A stretch of 64,000 nucleotides of DNA from Photobacterium leiognathi (GTDB lineage Bacteria; Pseudomonadota; Gammaproteobacteria; Enterobacterales; Vibrionaceae): assembly GCF_030685535.1 (NCBI RefSeq), contig NZ_CP131599.1, forward strand, positions 1,054,001-1,118,000, written 5' to 3'. Below the pieces are notes generated by a model. The model did not search any database. It worked only from the letters and a program-made list of their open reading frames with translations, and was not told the origin of the DNA. Positions within the stretch are counted from its first letter, which is position 1; each line of letters begins with the position of its first letter. A program made the translations under genes and the position numbers. This document shows, in pieces, positions 1-9,257 of this stretch.

Positions 1-15
1 ATTTAGGAGAATTAC

Positions 16-1026
16 ATGAAAACAATGCGGATTTGGTTCGGATGCGTATTAGGACTTGCGATCAGTATGATCTTTGGTTGGTCGTACGGTTTTTTCACCG
101 CTTTACTTCCTATTATGGTGTTGATGAATACTAACCGATGGACACCTTCTATCATCATCCAGTTGATTGTTGGTATTGTCTGGACAACGTTACAAGTCAC
201 CGTAATTTCAGGATTTTTACAACCTTATCCATTACTCATGACAGTAGCTGTTGGGCTCATGCTGCTAGGTAAATGTATTGCGATGACCAATCCTAAAACC
301 TATTTATTTGGTTTTTCAGGCTTATTAATTGGCTCAATCATGTTTAACTTTGGCAGTTACACCGGGTTTAATATTGAAGATTTTAGCATCACGTTATGGA
401 TGTGTGGATTAGTCACCGCCCCTATTACTGCACTGGCTTATTTTTTATTTCCAGAGCCAATATCAGAGCAACCTGCGCCACCAGCAGCGAGCAATACTCA
501 GCGTGTTGATCGCATTGGTATGCTACGCCAAACCGCGTTAGGTTGGATTGTCGCCATGATTGCTTTCTTATTGTTCCAATTTGGTGACCTACAAGATTCA
601 CTATCAGCTCAAGCATCAATCTTTATAGTGCTCGCTCCAATGACGCTCATCGGCTCAATGGCAGTAGCGAAAATCCGTATTACGGGTACATTTCTTGGCT
701 GTTTAGCAGGTATGATCATTCAGCTTGGCCTTTATACTTGGATCAATAATGGCCTCTTGTTTTTAATGGCATACGCCATTGCAGCTGGCTTTTTCTGTCG
801 TTGGATTGCACAAGGTTCAATTAAATCAAGTATTGCATTTTCAGCAATGTCAGCCTTAACCGTACCGCTAACAACCGCTTTAGTCCCTGAAAAGAAAGAT
901 GCGTTCTTTTCAATTTTATATCGTTTTAGCTCGATCTTTGTTGCGGTTGTACTCACTTCTTTAGTGATTTGGATAACCCATCATTTCTTAGTACGTGTCA
1001 TTAAAGCGCCTAACGAGCAATTTTGA
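16..1026 (+). CDS. DUF2955 family inner-membrane protein
   Basis: 336-residue hydrophobic protein with about nine or ten predicted membrane segments in two blocks (residues ~5-150 and ~170-330), separated by a proline/alanine-rich loop near residue 150. The organisation is that of DUF2955/FUSC-like proteins (related to YccS/AaeB), which often sit beside a HlyD-type periplasmic adaptor and are presumed to be efflux-type permeases; no substrate is known. A good ribosome site (aggaga) lies 5 bases before ATG 16, so the start is real even though it is close to the window edge. Any adaptor partner would lie left of the window. Family assignment is fairly sure, function is inference. Confidence 0.75.
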   Translation: MKTMRIWFGCVLGLAISMIFGWSYGFFTALLPIMVLMNTNRWTPSIIIQLIVGIVWTTLQVTVISGFLQPYPLLMTVAVGLMLLGKCIAMTNPKTYLFGFSGLLIGSIMFNFGSYTGFNIEDFSITLWMCGLVTAPITALAYFLFPEPISEQPAPPAASNTQRVDRIGMLRQTALGWIVAMIAFLLFQFGDLQDSLSAQASIFIVLAPMTLIGSMAVAKIRITGTFLGCLAGMIIQLGLYTWINNGLLFLMAYAIAAGFFCRWIAQGSIKSSIAFSAMSALTVPLTTALVPEKKDAFFSILYRFSSIFVAVVLTSLVIWITHHFLVRVIKAPNEQF

Positions 1027-1316
1027 TTTTCCACAGTGATATCAAACCGCAATAACATATAAAATAATAAAAGAAACGAGTAAGGTGAGGTATTCTCGCC
1101 TCATCTCTTACAAACTTGAACACGTTGAGATTGAATAATCAAATATGGTTTTACATCACTTTAAGAGTTCATAAACATTTAAAAAGTCCAGATATAAACA
1201 AACGAAAATTATATAAAAAACGTTATCAGTGGCTTGAAGGCCTAGAAGTGGAATTTAATGATAACTTATCAAAAATAACCACAGCGAGTATTTAACTCCT
1301 TCGCTATACAATATAT

Positions 1317-1364
1317 TAACCTCATAAATTACGTACAGTTAAACATAGGTAATTTATGAGGTTA
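1317..1364. repeat. 16-bp perfect inverted repeat (long hairpin)
   Basis: Arms TAACCTCATAAATTAC (1317-1332) and its exact reverse complement (1349-1364) enclose a 16-base loop. There is no T-tract, so it is not an ordinary terminator. It lies alone between the DUF2955 gene and the CobW-type gene. It could be a protein-binding palindrome, an RNA hairpin or the remains of a small mobile element. Confidence 0.6.
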
Positions 1365-1425
1365 GCTCCAACGATAAATTCCATAACAGAATTTCTCTTG
1401 TATTCTCTTTATCCATCTCAATAGA

Positions 1426-1450
1426 TACCGTAACCCTGTAACATACGGTA
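1426..1450. promoter_or_regulatory. Inverted repeat upstream of CobW-type GTPase
   Basis: TACCGTA (1426-1432) and TACGGTA (1444-1450) form a perfect 7-bp inverted repeat with an 11-base spacer, 45 bases before the ATG of the CobW-type gene. Position suits an operator or a promoter-proximal hairpin. It does not match the Zur consensus I know, so the regulator is unassigned. Confidence 0.35.
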
Positions 1451-1494
1451 GAATAAACAAATTACAGATGTAGACGTATAGAGATCAGCACAAC

Positions 1495-2496
1495 ATGAAA
1501 CGTATTCCAACCAACATTATTACTGGCTTTTTAGGTGCTGGTAAAACGACTGCAATTCTTTCTCTTCTTGCTCGTAAACCTGAAAATGAAAAATGGGCAA
1601 TTCTTATCAATGAGTTTGGTAATGTTGGCGTAGACGGCGCAATTCTCGAACAACAAGGTGCCATTATTAAAGAAGTCCCTGGCGGTTGTATGTGCTGTGT
1701 AGCCGGGTTACCTATGTCAGTGGGCATCAATGCCCTACTTGCACAAAAACCTGATCGCCTACTATTAGAGCCAACAGGTTTAGGTCACCCAAAAGAAGTG
1801 ATCAAAAAACTGACGTCAGGTGTTTACGAAGATTATGTTGATTTACGTGCAACGATCACGCTTGTCGATCCTCGCCATTTTGCAGATAGCTTCTATACCA
1901 ACAATGAAAACTTCCAAGATCAGCTTGCACTTGCTGATGTCGTAGTCGCTAATAAAATTGACCAATGTGACGATTATGATCTTTTCACTTTCCAATCTGC
2001 AGTTGAGCAAGCCGATCCAAAGAAAGCCTTAATTGGTGAAGTAGAACTGGGTAAATTAGAGCTAGAATGGCTCGATATTCCACGCATTGAGCGCCAAGCA
2101 CAACATAGTCACCATCATCATCACGATGATCACCACCACGATATTGCCCCAGAGCCAGAAATTGAGCTTTTACCGGGCCAACAATTCATTCGCAAAGAAA
2201 ACCACGGTCAAGGATTTCACAGTTGTGGTTGGTTCTTTGCAGCCGATCAACGCTTTGAGTTTTCCAAGCTGTTCAGCCTATTCTCAAGCCTGAATGCAAA
2301 CCGTGTGAAAGCAGTGGTGAATACTGAAAATGGTTGTTTTGCCTTTAATGTTGTAAATCAAGTTGTTTCGGTTAACGAGCTATCACTAGACGGTTTTGAA
2401 TCACGCATTGAAGTGATTGATAGTGAAGTTTTACCTTGGGATGAACTGGAACAAATTCTTCGCTCTATTATTTTGTCTTCAGAGGACAACAAGTAA
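1495..2496 (+). CDS. CobW/YjiA-type GTPase metallochaperone
   Basis: 333 residues. The P-loop GFLGAGKTT lies at residues ~10-18, the family CxCC metal motif (GGCMCC) at ~62-67, and a histidine-rich stretch with eight histidines at ~203-216 in front of a CobW C-terminal domain (~225-325). Members of this COG0523 family are GTP-dependent chaperones that insert or traffic metals, often zinc; the histidine-rich segment is consistent with metal binding. The gene stands alone, 126 bases before tldD. Which metal and client it serves cannot be read from sequence. Confidence 0.88.
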   Translation: MKRIPTNIITGFLGAGKTTAILSLLARKPENEKWAILINEFGNVGVDGAILEQQGAIIKEVPGGCMCCVAGLPMSVGINALLAQKPDRLLLEPTGLGHPKEVIKKLTSGVYEDYVDLRATITLVDPRHFADSFYTNNENFQDQLALADVVVANKIDQCDDYDLFTFQSAVEQADPKKALIGEVELGKLELEWLDIPRIERQAQHSHHHHHDDHHHDIAPEPEIELLPGQQFIRKENHGQGFHSCGWFFAADQRFEFSKLFSLFSSLNANRVKAVVNTENGCFAFNVVNQVVSVNELSLDGFESRIEVIDSEVLPWDELEQILRSIILSSEDNK

Positions 2497-2622
2497 CGCA
2501 AGACAGTTACTCACTGATAACTCAGTATTTAATCGTTTATACCTATTACACCAATATAGGAAAAAACAATAAAAAACTGCTAGTTTATTAAATAGAGCTC
2601 ATAAAAATATAAGGGAGCAAAC

Positions 2623-4008
2623 ATGCTAAACCCTAGCACTGCCAAAGCAGTCATCGATCATGCGCTATTTTTAGGTGCCGATTTTGCTGAACTCTTTGTT
2701 GAACATCACCAATCTAACTCTGTTCAGTTAATTTCAGGTGAGATCGATAAAATCAACTCAGGGATCGATTTCGGAATCGGTATTCGTTTATTTTTCGGAT
2801 TTAAAGTCTTATACGGCTACACCAATAGTACCGATGAAGAAGAATTAAAACGTGTAACTAGCCTACTGGCAGCAAAAGACAAACGCGATCAAATCGTTAA
2901 TGCTGGTAGCTTGAACTTAAATCGTTTTACCAATAAACACAGTTGCCAATTACCGTTAAGCCAAGATGCTAACATGGCAGCTAAAATTGCGTTTTTACGC
3001 CAAGCGGATGAAGCTGCACGTGCTGAAAATGAAAAGATCAGCCAGTTCATCGGTAATATTGGTCAGCGTGAACAACAAATAGAGATCTTCAACTCTGAAG
3101 GTTTACACATTGGCGATACCCGACACTACACTCGTATTTCTGCAAATGCCGTGGCACAAAACGGCAGTGAGCAATCAACAGGCTATGAAGCTCCGGGCGC
3201 ATTTACTGGCTGGGAATTTAATAGCAAAGTCGATCCAAAACAATTAGGTCAAGATGTGGCAAAACAAGCCATGGTTAAACTGTTTGCAGATGCCTGCCCT
3301 TCAGGTGAAATGCCGGTGATCATTGGTAACGGTTTCGGTGGTGTTATTTTCCACGAAGCCTGTGGTCACTTGCTTGAAACGACATCGGTAGCGAAAAAAG
3401 CCTCTGTTTTCTACGATAAAATGGGGGAAACCATTGCCAATTCAGTCGTCAATGCTGTGGATGATGGCACCATGGTCAACGAATGGGGCTCTATCAATAT
3501 TGATGATGAAGGCATGGAAACCCAGCGTACTCAGCTGATCAAAGACGGTAAACTGACTAGCTTTATGGTTGATCGCATGGGCGGGATGAAAACAGGCTTT
3601 GCCCCTACCGGCTCTGGTCGTCGTCAATCTTACAAGTTCGCCCCTACATCGCGTATGCGTAATACCTTTATTGAACCCGGTGATAGCAGCTTAGACGATA
3701 TGCTAGCTGGTGTTGAGCGCGGTATTTATGCTAAGAAAATGGGTGGCGGCTCTGTTCAACCGGGAACAGGTGAATTCAACTTTGCAGTACAAGAAGCCTA
3801 CCTTGTTGAAAACGGTAAAATCACTAAGCCATTAAAATCTGCAACTCTAATTAGTACTGGTCCTAAAGTATTAAAAGAAATCAGTATGGTTGGTAATGAT
3901 TTTGCGCTTGCGGCAGGTATGTGTGGCTCTGTCAGTGGTTCAGTACCAACAACTGTGGGTCAAGCAGCATTGAAAGTTGATAATATTCTTGTGGGAGGTG
4001 GTAACTAA
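2623..4008 (+). CDS. tldD: TldD-family metalloprotease subunit
   Basis: 461 residues, close to the family's usual ~480. The zinc-protease motif HEACGH is present at about residue 245. TldD and TldE (PmbA) form a heterodimeric protease that degrades unfolded or modified peptides, known for maturing microcin B17 and for CcdA turnover in E. coli; TldD carries the catalytic site. A strong ribosome site (aaggga) precedes ATG 2623. The stop codon overlaps the start of the next gene (TAATG), so the two are translationally coupled. E. coli keeps its two genes apart, so this adjacent pair may be a second, specialised copy. Confidence 0.85.
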   Translation: MLNPSTAKAVIDHALFLGADFAELFVEHHQSNSVQLISGEIDKINSGIDFGIGIRLFFGFKVLYGYTNSTDEEELKRVTSLLAAKDKRDQIVNAGSLNLNRFTNKHSCQLPLSQDANMAAKIAFLRQADEAARAENEKISQFIGNIGQREQQIEIFNSEGLHIGDTRHYTRISANAVAQNGSEQSTGYEAPGAFTGWEFNSKVDPKQLGQDVAKQAMVKLFADACPSGEMPVIIGNGFGGVIFHEACGHLLETTSVAKKASVFYDKMGETIANSVVNAVDDGTMVNEWGSINIDDEGMETQRTQLIKDGKLTSFMVDRMGGMKTGFAPTGSGRRQSYKFAPTSRMRNTFIEPGDSSLDDMLAGVERGIYAKKMGGGSVQPGTGEFNFAVQEAYLVENGKITKPLKSATLISTGPKVLKEISMVGNDFALAAGMCGSVSGSVPTTVGQAALKVDNILVGGGN

Positions 4009-5351
4009 TGGCTGATCAAAATAAATTACAGCAAGCCATCGACCATGTGCTTGAGCGTGTCACTCAAAAAGGCGCATCTGCCGATGTTATCGCTAATCGC
4101 AGCAATAACTTCTCACTAAAAGCCAATAACGGCGAGCTCGATGAATACAAGGTAACGTCAGGTCAAGTAATTGGCGTACGTGTGGTAAAAGATCAACGTG
4201 TCGCCACCAGCTATTCTGAGTCATTAGATCCAACTAGCCTTAATTTGATGGTTGATAACGCGCTGTTAAATGCTGAATATTCGCAACAAGATCCACATCA
4301 AACCATTAGCTGTATTGATAGCAAAATCAGCACTGATTTAAGCGAGATCTACCAAGATGATGACGGCGATGTTGATCAAAAAATCGCTCTTGCCCTATCG
4401 CTAGAGCAAGGTGTGGTAAGCAAACCTGACGCTAAAAGTGCGCCATATAATGGCTTTGCTGAATCAGATGCCCATGTGATTCTAGCCAATACTCAAGGTA
4501 CACTTTGCCAGCATAGTGAACGTTCAACTTATTGTTATGCTTATAGCTTAATTGAAAAAGACGGTAAGCAAGCAATGCACGGTGGTATGTCATCGGGTCG
4601 TAAGTTCAGTGAGTTAGATGCTAACTACTGTATTAACTATGGCTATGATATGGCATCAGCATTACTTGATGGCTCACCCATTGCTACCAAGCAATACTCT
4701 GTTATTTTCACCCTAAGTTCACTTAGCAGTTTGTTTGGTGCCTTTGGTATGTTTACCTCAGGGCAAGCAGCCATGAAAGGTATTAACCCTTGGCGTGATG
4801 CGATTGGTAGTCAAGTGGCGAGCCCACTTATCACCATTACTGACAAAGCTTATATTGAAGGCGGTTTTTCTATTAAAGCCTTTGATAGCGAAGGTTTTGC
4901 TACCCGAGATACAATTCTGGTTGGTGAAGGTCAATTAAATAGCTTGCTACACAATAGCCACACTGCGAGTTACTTCGGTATCGAAAACACAGCCAATGCA
5001 TCACGTTCAGCAAAAGGTGGATTAGGTGTTGGCTCTCGTCACACGGTTATTTCTGAAGGTGTGAACAGCATTGCTGATACCACTGCTGGTGAATATTTAG
5101 AGCTTGTTGAACTGCAAGGTGTTCACTCTGGCGCAGATGCTATCAGCGGTGATTTCTCATTTGGCGCAAGTGGTTTCTTATGTCGTGATGGTCAACGTAT
5201 TCAAGCGGTACGTGGTATTACGGTCGCAGGTAACTTCTACCAAATGATCAAAGAAATTGATGCGGTAAGTAATGTGTTAGAACACGATTATAATCGCAGT
5301 TTCTATGCACCGAAAATTCGTTTTGCTCGCCTCAACATTGCAGGTAAGTAA
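4008..5351 (+). CDS. TldE/PmbA-family protease subunit
   Basis: 447 residues, homologous in fold to TldD but without an HExxxH motif, as expected for the non-catalytic TldE/PmbA partner. It contains the typical N-terminal strand-rich domain and the glycine-rich C-terminal half (GGLGVGSRH at ~345, and GDFSFGASGF near ~390). It starts on the TAATG overlap with tldD and is followed by a hairpin terminator, so the two form a closed two-gene operon. Its likely job is to form the TldD/E heterodimer in the cytoplasm. Confidence 0.82.
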   Translation: MADQNKLQQAIDHVLERVTQKGASADVIANRSNNFSLKANNGELDEYKVTSGQVIGVRVVKDQRVATSYSESLDPTSLNLMVDNALLNAEYSQQDPHQTISCIDSKISTDLSEIYQDDDGDVDQKIALALSLEQGVVSKPDAKSAPYNGFAESDAHVILANTQGTLCQHSERSTYCYAYSLIEKDGKQAMHGGMSSGRKFSELDANYCINYGYDMASALLDGSPIATKQYSVIFTLSSLSSLFGAFGMFTSGQAAMKGINPWRDAIGSQVASPLITITDKAYIEGGFSIKAFDSEGFATRDTILVGEGQLNSLLHNSHTASYFGIENTANASRSAKGGLGVGSRHTVISEGVNSIADTTAGEYLELVELQGVHSGADAISGDFSFGASGFLCRDGQRIQAVRGITVAGNFYQMIKEIDAVSNVLEHDYNRSFYAPKIRFARLNIAGK

Positions 5352-5367
5352 TCGTTTTAACTAGATA

Positions 5368-5415
5368 AAGCCTTACGTTTAGTCGCTAACAGTTAAGTTA
5401 CTAGGCGTGAGGCTT
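5368..5415 (+). terminator. Terminator of the tldD/E operon
   Basis: AAGCCTTACG (5368-5377) pairs with CGTGAGGCTT (5406-5415, one G-U pair), followed by TTGTTTAT. The loop is long (28 bases). It lies 17 bases after the TldE stop. Confidence 0.6.
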
Positions 5416-5593
5416 TTGTTTATCCCCCCACTTCACCTTCTTTTGGAATTTATAAAACCAAACTCATCAAATAATCTTAACCTTCTGTTTATCAACTCTT
5501 TTTTTATTCCATTTTTCATATATTAGAAATACTAAATACAGAATTCATAATCAATTAATTTGCTCTATGTTAGTAAGCAGCTATCACAGAGAG

Positions 5594-6772
5594 ATGACGA
5601 AAATGAAGGATTATTTTAATACCAATTATCCAGACGTTGAGTACCTACGTCGTAAAGCGAAATTTAACCTACCTAAGTTTGCCTTTGAATATGTTGATGG
5701 TGGCTGCAATATCGAGCTGGCGTTAAAGCGTAATACTCATGATATTCGCCAAATTGATCTTATTCCCTATTACCTACGTGACTACAACTCGATTTCTTTA
5801 AAAACCACTCTATTTGGTGAAACCTATGATGCCCCATTCGGGATCAGTCCGGTGGGTTTACAAGGGCTTATCTGGCCTAATGCGCCAGAGATCTTAGCCA
5901 AAGCCGCTTTTGAACAAAATATTCCATTTGTATTAAGTACGGTATCGACTTCTCCAATAGAAAAAATCGCAGAAATCACTGAAGGTAAAGCATGGTTCCA
6001 GCTCTACCATCCTGTTGATGAAGCCATTACTGACGATTTGCTTAAACGCTGTAAAGCAGCAGGCATCAAAACCTTGGTCTTGCTATCTGACGTACCTACT
6101 TTTGCCTATCGCCCTAAAGAAATACGTAATGGTTTAGCCATGCCGCCTAAAATGACATGGCGCAATATGGTAGAAATCATGCTCTCACCACACTGGGCAT
6201 TAGCAACTTTGAAGAAAGGTCAACCACAATTTGAAACCTTAACCAAATACATGTCGGGTTCAATGGACATGCATCACCTTGCCCTGTTTATGGATAAAAC
6301 CTTTAATGGGCGTTTAAGCGAAGATAAAGTCGCTCGCTTGCGTGATAAATGGAAAGGTAATTTAGTGCTTAAAGGGCTTTCTACCGTTGAAGATAGCCAA
6401 AAAGCGATTTCCCTTGGGCTTGATGGGATCATCATCTCTAACCATGGTGGTCGTCAGTTAGATGCGGGTCCTTCTACCATCAGTAAATCCATTGAGATCA
6501 TGGAGAAATGCAAAGGTCAAATTACTATTATGATGGACAGTGGTATTCGTGACGGAGCTGATATTGCCCGTACTTTATCGACAGGTATTGAGTTTGCTTT
6601 CTTAGGTCGTAGCTTTATGTATGGCGTTGGTGCTTTAGGTGATCATGGCGGTCATCACACCATTAATATGTTGAAAAAACAGCTGCAACAAGTGATGGAA
6701 CAATGTTGTTGTGAATCGGTTTATAGCCTTACTGATCATATCGCCAAACGTAATCCCTTCTGCATGAAATAA
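5594..6772 (+). CDS. FMN-dependent alpha-hydroxyacid dehydrogenase (LldD-like)
   Basis: About 392 residues from ATG 5594 (or 389 from ATG 5603); both follow a gagag ribosome site, and a further in-frame start at 5567 has none. The sequence shows the N-terminal FxYxDGG signature and the flavin/active-site block SNHGGRQLDAGPS around residue 290 of the protein, with the catalytic histidine and substrate arginine of the lactate dehydrogenase/glycolate oxidase family. It would oxidise a 2-hydroxyacid to the 2-oxoacid and pass electrons to quinone or oxygen. It is monocistronic and not beside lactate permease or lldR genes, so L-lactate is only the default guess for the substrate. Confidence 0.82.
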   Translation: MTKMKDYFNTNYPDVEYLRRKAKFNLPKFAFEYVDGGCNIELALKRNTHDIRQIDLIPYYLRDYNSISLKTTLFGETYDAPFGISPVGLQGLIWPNAPEILAKAAFEQNIPFVLSTVSTSPIEKIAEITEGKAWFQLYHPVDEAITDDLLKRCKAAGIKTLVLLSDVPTFAYRPKEIRNGLAMPPKMTWRNMVEIMLSPHWALATLKKGQPQFETLTKYMSGSMDMHHLALFMDKTFNGRLSEDKVARLRDKWKGNLVLKGLSTVEDSQKAISLGLDGIIISNHGGRQLDAGPSTISKSIEIMEKCKGQITIMMDSGIRDGADIARTLSTGIEFAFLGRSFMYGVGALGDHGGHHTINMLKKQLQQVMEQCCCESVYSLTDHIAKRNPFCMK

Positions 6773-6780
6773 ACAATGTT

Positions 6781-6805
6781 CTGCACTCATGGTAAATGAG
6801 TGCAG
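6781..6805. terminator. Hairpin after the hydroxyacid dehydrogenase
   Basis: Perfect 10-bp stem CTGCACTCAT / ATGAGTGCAG with a 5-base loop, starting 8 bases after the stop codon. No T-run follows, so it may act as an mRNA 3' stabilising hairpin rather than a classic terminator. Confidence 0.55.
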
Positions 6806-6974
6806 ATTACTCACGATTTATACTCACGTCGTTGTAATCTATTGAACACTCTCTAAATTAACGTTTATGTAATCTATAAGAACATAATAAATACAAAAGG
6901 TTACTTCGCTTTTGCATTATGCCTTGCCAATAAACTGCGCTAAAATAGAGAAAACTATAATTTAAAATATTGCT

Positions 6975-7775
6975 ATGAACCTGACAGCTATCTCAACTCT
7001 TCTTATTGAAAATAAAACCTTTGCTAATCCTCGTCGTATTGCATTACTCAATGCCATTGATAATACAGGATCGATCAGTCAGGGCGCTAAAGAAGCGGGG
7101 ATCAGTTATAAAGCGGCTTTTGATGCTGTAAAAGATATGAACCATTTAGCAGGCGAGCCTTTAGTTTCAAGCGAAAAAGGCGGTAAAGGCGGCGGTGGCG
7201 CTGAACTTACTCGTTTTGGTAAACGACTAGTACAGATGTATCAATTGCTTAATCAAATCCAAGACATGGGATTGAAAGCTTTAAATGATGATAGTGCGCC
7301 ACTGGATAGCCTATTAAGCGTTATGTCACGTTTTTCGCTACAAACCAGTGCGCGTAATCAGTTCTTTGGTCATATCAGTCATATTGAACGTCATGATTTG
7401 CATGATGTTGTAACCATTGCAATCACGCCTACTCATGCCATTCAAGCTAAAATCACTCACGGCAGTACAATAAAGCTTCAGCTAGAAGAGAATAAAGATG
7501 TGGTGGCACTGATCAAAGGCCCAGCAGTCACTGTGTGTAGTGAAGGTAATTTGATCCACGGTAAACGTGATCGTTTTGATAATCAGCTATTAGGAACAAT
7601 CACAACGCTGGTACAAGATATGAAATCAACAGAAGTAACGATCTCATTAACAGAAAATATCGCTATTTGTGCACTTGTTGATAATCATGACTTAATAGAA
7701 GAGAACTTACGTGTAGGAATGGAAATTTATGCCCTATTTCATTCAAACCGCGTCACTATTGCGACCATGTGTTAA
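6975..7775 (+). CDS. modE: Molybdate-responsive transcription regulator ModE
   Basis: 266 residues, full length for ModE. The N-terminal LysR-like winged helix (~15-85) includes the family signature near GGKGGGGAELT (~66-76). Two Mop/TOBE molybdate-binding repeats fill the C-terminal half (SARNQFFGHI at ~125 and the related DNQLLGTI at ~205). In enterobacteria ModE with bound molybdate represses modABC and activates some molybdoenzyme genes. Here modABC lies about 21 kb away in the same window with a ModE-like palindrome upstream of modA. No clear ribosome site is visible before ATG 6975. Confidence 0.92.
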   Translation: MNLTAISTLLIENKTFANPRRIALLNAIDNTGSISQGAKEAGISYKAAFDAVKDMNHLAGEPLVSSEKGGKGGGGAELTRFGKRLVQMYQLLNQIQDMGLKALNDDSAPLDSLLSVMSRFSLQTSARNQFFGHISHIERHDLHDVVTIAITPTHAIQAKITHGSTIKLQLEENKDVVALIKGPAVTVCSEGNLIHGKRDRFDNQLLGTITTLVQDMKSTEVTISLTENIAICALVDNHDLIEENLRVGMEIYALFHSNRVTIATMC

Positions 7776-7799
7776 TAAGACTCTTTATTCATTATTAGC

Positions 7800-8063
7800 T
7801 TATTGAATATCAGCAAAGCCGCTATGCTCATGGCGGTTATCTAAATGCTCTGAAAAGAAAAGATAATCTTGATATTGCTTAGCTATTAACATGCCACCGC
7901 TCAGTACCATTAGTAGCAATGCTGCGCGACTTAACCATATTTTTTCTTTTTGCATTGAGCGATAAAGTAATGCAATAGCGAAAATGAGCAGTATTAAGCA
8001 CATGATCCCTATATGGAAAGTGAAGAAGTTGGACAATCTGTAATTCCTAGCAACATAAGTCAA
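7800..8063 (-). CDS. Small two-helix membrane protein, unknown
   Basis: Open frame of 87 residues from a TTG at 8063; an in-frame ATG at 8003 would give 67. Two hydrophobic segments (residues ~18-34 and ~44-60) are separated by a basic QKEK loop, and a polar histidine-containing tail follows. It converges with modE, 24 bases between stops. I do not recognise a family. The frame may be real because the hydrophobic/basic pattern is that of a membrane protein, but start and function are open. Confidence 0.42.
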   Translation of the reverse strand: MTYVARNYRLSNFFTFHIGIMCLILLIFAIALLYRSMQKEKIWLSRAALLLMVLSGGMLIAKQYQDYLFFSEHLDNRHEHSGFADIQ

Positions 8064-8202
8064 TGCAGTTTAATGCTTTTTATTTAGAAATCATTGAAAT
8101 AATGCATACTCACCGCATATTTTACATTTCTCTGACAAAACACCGGATATGGCGTTAAAAAACTCGCAACCATTAAAGCTATATTCAGATTCGACATAAT
8201 AC

Positions 8203-8230
8203 TTCTCCCCTAGCTCTTGCTAAGGGAGAA
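8203..8230. terminator. Hairpin downstream of the SDR gene
   Basis: TTCTCCC-c-TAGC, loop tctt, GCTA-a-GGGAGAA: an 11-bp stem with one mismatch, 15 bases past the SDR stop on the minus strand. No T-tract. Confidence 0.5.
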
Positions 8231-8244
8231 AGTATGAATAATCG

Positions 8245-8979
8245 CTAAATTACAAGACCACCATCAATTTTCAGTGTTTGCCCAGTAATAAAGCTTGAGT
8301 TATCGCTGGCAAGGAATAGCACACCATTAGCAATATCTTTTGCTACTCCCATTCGTTTTAACGGTGTCTTCGTAACCATGTGGTCAATCACTTTTTCAGG
8401 AAGATCAACCGTCATCGGTGTTTCAATAAATCCTGGTGCTACACAGTTTGCACGTACTTTGGCACCTTTACGTGAGAACTCTTTCGACCATGACTTGGTC
8501 ATCGCAATCACACCAGCTTTGGTCGCTGCATAATTGGTTTGACCAATGTTTCCGTCAGTCCCCACTACCGATGACATGGTAATGATTGAGCCTGAACCTG
8601 CTGCCATCATTAAAGGCGCAATGGCTTGTGTCATGTTAAACACGCCTTTTAAGTTCACATCAATAACCAGATCCCAATCGTTCTCTGTCATGTTCTCAAT
8701 TAAGTTATCACGCGTGATACCCGCATTATTAACTAAGACATCAATCGTTCCGTACTTTTCTGCAATTTTGGTAATAGTTTCAGAAACATGCTTTCTATCG
8801 CAAACATTTAATTCAAGTGCTGTCACATTAGGAAATTGTTGTTCTAAATCTGCCATCGCACCTAAATTCATATCACAAACAAAAATATGCTTTGCATTCT
8901 GATTAGCGAAGGTTTCAACAATACAGCGACCAATTCCTTGAGCTCCATAGGTTACTAGACAAACCTTATCAGTTAGCAT
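8245..8979 (-). CDS. SDR oxidoreductase, FabG/acetoacetyl-CoA reductase-like
   Basis: 244 residues, the normal size of a classical short-chain dehydrogenase. NNAG at ~87, the catalytic serine in the SS pair near residue 140, YAATK at ~150-154 and the PGFIETPM loop are all present, as in FabG and PhaB. The cofactor motif TGxxxGxG reads TYGAQGIG here (residues ~10-17): the first glycine is replaced by tyrosine (codon TAT), which is unusual and could change cofactor binding. It lies divergent from a LysR gene that probably controls it. The substrate is unknown; a role as the housekeeping FabG is unlikely because no fab genes adjoin it. Confidence 0.8.
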   Translation of the reverse strand: MLTDKVCLVTYGAQGIGRCIVETFANQNAKHIFVCDMNLGAMADLEQQFPNVTALELNVCDRKHVSETITKIAEKYGTIDVLVNNAGITRDNLIENMTENDWDLVIDVNLKGVFNMTQAIAPLMMAAGSGSIITMSSVVGTDGNIGQTNYAATKAGVIAMTKSWSKEFSRKGAKVRANCVAPGFIETPMTVDLPEKVIDHMVTKTPLKRMGVAKDIANGVLFLASDNSSFITGQTLKIDGGLVI

Positions 8980-9257
8980 TTTACTACCCCTCTTAAAAAC
9001 ACATACTTGCTATATGTACTTATCGTTATCCCCAAATAAATAAGCGCTAATGTTTACGGCTTACTATAAGCGTAGATAACGCATTTAAACTCGTAGTTGC
9101 ATAAAAGCAATTCACTCTTGCAGATATAATCAAATACCGTTCCAGAATTAAGAAAACGTCTAAATTTCCATATTTGCTATCTTTAAAACATGAGTCATCC
9201 CGTTATGATAAGTCGTAATATCAATAGGATGTTCTTTTAACTAAGCAAGGAATGCGA

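Larger units (their letters stand above)
1027..1494. other. Gene-free stretch with two hairpins and an inverted repeat
   Basis: No convincing gene. It holds an imperfect hairpin at ~1079-1110 (arms around ggtgagg / cctcat, no T-tract), a 16-bp perfect inverted repeat at 1317-1364, and a 7-bp inverted repeat at 1426-1450 just upstream of the CobW-type gene. A frame without an ATG start stays open for about 60 codons from ~1113 to 1294; it matches nothing I recognise and may be a gene relic or chance. Confidence 0.5.

Noticed and set aside
2103-2146. Histidine codon run as a tandem DNA repeat or CRISPR-like array
   Set aside because: It is the coding sequence of the histidine-rich loop of the CobW-type protein; units are irregular and there are no spacers.
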